Below, in pieces: positions 61,256 to 64,000 of a stretch of DNA of 64,000 nucleotides (position 1 is the stretch's first letter; every line of letters starts with the position of its first letter). Source of the stretch: Hippopus hippopus (taxonomy: Eukaryota > Mollusca > Bivalvia > Cardiida > Cardiidae). Where the stretch lies: contig OX328113.1 in assembly GCA_946811185.2 (NCBI GenBank), positions 5,332,001 to 5,396,000 on the forward strand. Direction: 5' to 3'. The translations under genes were made by a program, and so were the position numbers. The notes beneath the pieces were generated by a model. It was not told the DNA's origin. It did no database searches and saw only the letters and a list, made by a program, of their open reading frames with translations.

Positions 61256-61319
61256 TGAACGGGTTATTTCAACCAGTCTCTAATTGTTATTAGGCAAGCC
61301 TCACATGCAGCAATTATGA

Positions 61320-61582
61320 GAAGCGCTCCGGCGAAAGGCAGTTTAATGCGTCTCCGTGATGCATAAACCTTTGAAGTCGTTATTTAATTATTAATCCATA
61401 AAATCTATTTTATCTCACAACCGACTGAACCACGTGATAGAAAGGTCCTTGGGCACAAAGAAAATTGACTAATAGCAAAAATGTTCGTTCCAGGTCAGCA
61501 TGTGCGGACTTCGCAGGCTGGCCTGGGTTGAAACTTGTCTTCGGATGCATTAATACCTTCCTCTTTTCTCAGCGCAAGACAC
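61320..61582 (-). repeat. HP3 element, reverse, old
   Basis: GAGAAGCGCTCCGGCGAAAG to TTTTCTCAGCGCAAGACACA. Palindrome degraded to CAGCATGTGCGGACTTCGCA. Confidence 0.7.
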
Positions 61583-62429
61583 ATTTATATTTCACACGGA
61601 CTAAATAACGCTAACGAATATCAGATTCGTTTTTATCGCATATTTGTATCAGAAGAATAACAGCTCGTAATGATTATACAAAAAAAAAAAAATATTTATA
61701 TCTAAAATTTTTCATGAATGAGACCGAAATACTGCTTTGCCAGGAGTGTGTGTCCGAGAAAAAATAGTTCCAAAGAACCAAACCTATAAAAAAGATAAAT
61801 CTTGGCTTTGCATCTATCGTGGTTGTCCATGGTCGTGCTGTAGAGTGTCAGCAGCGCAGCAATAAGGTCCTGAGCCCGATTATGGGGAGCGGGTGTCAAC
61901 TTTTCGGACTGTTCATTGACCCACACATTCGGCGCGAGTACTACTGTAGTTTCCTTGAGGCTGAATTGAGAGAGATTAGCACAAGTTGCAACAACTTGTC
62001 TCTCAATTAATGTAAAACAAACATGTTTAAATAGGTTAAAATTCCGACGACCATCTATTTAACTGATTAATTGACAGAGCAATGCGGGTCTTAGATATTT
62101 AAGAACTTAGGCCTAGGAATACAGTGCTTTGGCCAATGACACCTCATGAATATCTTATGACGTCACGTAGTCTTATCTAAAACGTGTGTGCGATAAGATC
62201 ATTTCTAATTGCTATATCACACTGAAAAGAAAGGTAGGCATGTGGTTAAAAGTGTTTAAGTTTTAAAAATATTTATCTTTGTAATGAAAACAATTCTTCA
62301 ATTATTCTCCTGCGAAATTGGGCGGATATTTGAATGCTTACCTTCAAAGATAGCCATCTTACTCTGGTTTCAAAGCTGGAAAAAACAAACTCCAATATCG
62401 TTTTTGTTTTTATGCCCACTCGAAATAAA
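61583..62429. other. Unassigned; one weak minus-strand frame
   Basis: A minus-strand open frame runs from about 62050 to 61702, with its first possible start at 61926, and includes VWVNEQSEKLTPAPHNRAQD. No splice sites or domain were recognised, so it is left uncalled. GAGAGACAAGTTGTTGCAAC and its near-complement form a small hairpin at about 61968-62010. Confidence 0.35.
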
Positions 62430-63030
62430 TGAGCCACGCTCTATGAAAAGGGGTTTTAATGCATCTGCAAAAAGGTATCGACTCAGGTCAGCCTGCGCAG
62501 TACGCGCCGAGCCTCCGTAGCTCAGTCGGTAGCGTGCAGGACTTGAGAACACGGGGTCCAGGGTTCGATCCCTGGTTACGGCCCATCGCTCGGCCAATTT
62601 CTTTCCGAGGATTGATGATAGTCACTGCGACAGGATTCATTCCTCTCCCACCGCTGACCATTATTTCGACAATGATCATGTGGGAAAGCAGCCAGTGGCT
62701 TGGAAAGAAAATTGTGCGGAGTACTGGTAAAAAAGACTCCAGGAAAGCATGGATAGGTGCACTGACCGCCGCGATATAACTGAAATAATGTTGAAAACGG
62801 CGTTAAACACCATACAATCAATCAATCAACCTGCGCTCTACGCGCAGGCTGACCTGTGCCGAAACTGTTTGCTTTCGGTAAATTTTCTACATATCCAAAG
62901 GCCATTTCTTCCTCCGGATTGAGCCAGTAGTTGGACAAAGTGGATTTTTATGGATTCATATACATGTGATGACTTGATTGGTATTATGTATCACGGAGAT
63001 CCATTTAACTTCCTTTGGCCAGAGCGCAAT
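62430..63030 (+). repeat. HP3 element, forward, split by SINE-1
   Basis: Left part TGAGCCACGCTCTATGAAAA to the palindrome at 62507. It resumes at 62830 with CCTGCGCTCTACGCGCAGGC and ends TTGGCCAGAGCGCAATA. Confidence 0.85.
62508..62829 (+). mobile_element. SINE-1, full length, with 16-bp target duplication
   Basis: A box TAGCTCAGTCGGTAGCG, B box AGGGTTCGATCCCTGG, body GGATTGATGATAGTCACTGC, AAAGCATGGATAGGTGCACT, tail ACCATACAATCAATCAATCA. Flanked by CCTGCGCAGTACGCGC (62492-62507) and CCTGCGCTCTACGCGC (62830-62845), 14 of 16 identical. The youngest-looking and best copy. Confidence 0.9.
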
Positions 63031-63171
63031 ATTCTCCGAGATGAGTCTGTCCGTCTGTCTGTTCGTCGATCCACGTGTTCGTTCGTCTGTTAGTGCGCAT
63101 GCTCTATAGTAAACTTGTTTTGCAAACTCATTCCCTAGATTTGCTGCCATTGCCGTACACTTTTTACACAT

Positions 63172-63290
63172 ATTAGCCCTTAGGCTGCTAAGTTCGATTC
63201 AAGGACCTTTTGCGGACAGTGCAGGTCAGGATCAGACTGCACAGAACGTGCAGTCTTATCTTGGATCTACACTGTCCGATAAGGACATAT
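63172..63290. repeat. HP2 element, reverse, fused to HP1
   Basis: ATTAGCCCTTAGGCTGCTAA, hairpin GACAGTGCAGGTCAGGATCA with TTATCTTGGATCTACACTGT. It breaks off at GATAAGGACATATC. Confidence 0.75.
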
Positions 63291-63425
63291 CTTCTTCTTT
63301 TCCCACAATGTTTTTGCCTTCTCTAAGACAATCACCATGATTTGAGCAATATTTCGCTTGTCGTCTGCAAATTCGCTCAGTCTGGATAAGGCTAAAAATT
63401 TTGTCATTTAGTAAAGATTTAATTA
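63291..63425. repeat. HP1 right half
   Basis: TCTTCTTTTCCCACAATGTT to TTTAGTAAAGATTTAATTAG, beginning where the HP2 copy is cut. It ends 50 bp before the exon acceptor. Confidence 0.7.
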
Positions 63426-63477
63426 GATTGTGGAGCAATAAATGTCTTTATTCTTTTTCTCATACCGTATATTACAG

Positions 63478-63638
63478 AAGATCTCCGATTCATAGTAAAA
63501 ACCAAAGAAGAGAAAAACATATTGTTGGAAGAGGAACTCAAGGATTTAGATGATTACGTGAAGAAGGTCCAGGGCGAGGCGAGACGTCGTGAAATGGAAC
63601 TTTTACAAGAGATGGATCTGATACACGGCAAAAACGAG
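63478..63638 (+). CDS. Coiled-coil protein, internal exon
   Basis: 161-nt exon with a pyrimidine-rich acceptor (TTCTTTTTCTCATACC, then ATATTACAG|AA) and donor GAG|GTAAGT at 63639. After two bases that complete a split codon, 53 codons are open, beginning DLRFIVKTKEEKNILLEEEL and ending MDLIHGKNE. The content (Glu, Lys, Leu with hydrophobic residues at heptad spacing) indicates a long alpha-helical coiled coil. The entry phase 1 matches the donor at 21865, giving ...RDLEDRI-E-DLRFIV... across the junction. Exit phase is 0, so the gene continues past the window. The protein family was not recognised; a role as a coiled-coil tether or scaffold is only a guess. Confidence 0.75.
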
Positions 63639-63769
63639 GTAAGTTTCTACACTGTGTGTCACTAAATCTCGGCCTCTTATCTCCGGAATCACAGCACTGT
63701 GTTGTGAAAAGGAAATATTCAGGGGACATCCGGTTCAACCTCAGGGGACCATAAATCAGCATTTGGCAT

Positions 63770-64000
63770 ACCTCGGGCGATCCGGTGATCATGTCCCTCT
63801 GCTGCATCTGGTAGCTTGATATGCACCTATTCGGTACATTTTCTTCGCCGGAAATACGCCGGTTTACCGTTCTGAAAATTGTAAGGCTCCTCTTAAAAAA
63901 GAAAACTATCGAAATCTTTCTAACTATATTTCAGTTGACAAACAGTTCGCACATTCATTTTTTATCGTGGTTTATCAATTCCAATTGAAGTTTTCACCGA
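63770..64000 (+). repeat. Unnamed repeat, copy 2 of 2
   Basis: CTTCGCCGGAAATACGCCGG, TTACCGTTCTGAAAATTGTA, TGGTTTATCAATTCCAATTG, collinear with 44045-44275. It runs off the window. Confidence 0.65.

Larger units (their letters stand above)
21865..63477 (+). other. Putative 41.6-kb intron
   Basis: Bounded by GTGAGT at 21865 and ATATTACAG ending at 63477, with matching phase. It contains most repeats of this window and a same-strand nested gene at 56108-56707. Additional phase-1/phase-1 exons inside it cannot be excluded. Confidence 0.5.

Noticed and set aside
61702..61926. 74-codon minus-strand frame, open further upstream
   Set aside because: The composition looks protein-like, but there is no start, splice site or family match, so it is only mentioned under unassigned sequence.
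62511..62585. Possible tRNA gene
   Set aside because: A and B boxes and a T-arm-like stem are present, but the acceptor stem does not pair and the sequence continues into the SINE-1 body and tail with a target duplication.

Overview
This window reads as a repeat-saturated animal genome, most likely a bivalve mollusc. The evidence is AT-rich DNA, consensus GT-AG splice sites, tRNA-derived SINEs, a decayed mariner element and very many foldback (palindromic) elements. The CAGCCTGCGCAG-core palindromes remind me of dreissenid mussel sequence, but that is recollection and was not tested. No prokaryotic gene organisation, CRISPR array, rRNA or convincing tRNA gene is present.

Genes. Two coding units have real support. 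(1) A plus-strand coiled-coil gene: a 168-codon exon at 21360-21864 ends in a consensus donor, and an exon at 63478-63638 has a strong acceptor and donor. Their splice phases match exactly and the join continues the same coiled coil. If they are adjacent exons, the intron is about 41.6 kb and holds most of this window. (2) An apparently intronless plus-strand gene at 56108-56707 lies inside that interval. It encodes a 199-residue protein with an N-terminal CBM20 starch/glycogen-binding domain and a C-terminal membrane anchor, behind a TATA box and two TCACGTGA sites. A possible alternative first exon lies at 21036-21260. Everything else that looks coding is a transposon remnant or low-complexity sequence.

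Repeat families (names used here only). HP1: hairpin core ATGCTGGTAACCAGCAT, ends TTAACCCTTTACCACACAA. HP2: core GATCAGACTGCACGTTCTG, ends TTAACCCTTATCCTGCTAA. HP3: about 265 bp, ends TGAGCCATGCTCTG, core CAGCCTGCGCAG. HP4: about 265 bp, ends TGGCCTGCAACACGCG. M5: about 350 bp, ends TTAAAGATACATCT. M6: short inverted-repeat element ending in CCATTCTTAAGAA. SINE-1 to SINE-4: tRNA-headed elements.

Layout. 1-5.5 kb: scattered hairpin elements and a near-perfect 43-bp-arm hairpin. 6.1-7.7 kb: a truncated LINE between 173/177-bp direct repeats. 8.36-14.30 kb: a giant foldback structure whose arms are tandem ~178-bp units, carrying a mariner insertion in one arm and an HP1 near the loop. 14.3-20.7 kb: nested HP3/M5, SINEs, a 17-bp minisatellite. 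21.0-21.9 kb: coiled-coil exon. 22-37 kb: intronic repeats, including a 650-bp purine-rich microsatellite. 37.0-40.9 kb: about 18 diverged ~185-bp tandem units with tRNA-like A and B boxes. 41-55 kb: dense HP1/HP2/HP3 and an HP1 tandem cluster. 55.4-56.7 kb: 21-bp minisatellite, then the CBM20 gene. 57-63.4 kb: SINE-rich. 63.48 kb: second coiled-coil exon.

The nesting is informative. Repeated sequence supplies its own empty sites, so insertions of HP1 (twice) and M5 (once) can be seen at TTAA, mariner at TA, and SINEs with 16-bp target duplications. Coordinates of repeats were judged by eye and boundaries are generally good to about 5-20 bp unless a target duplication is stated.
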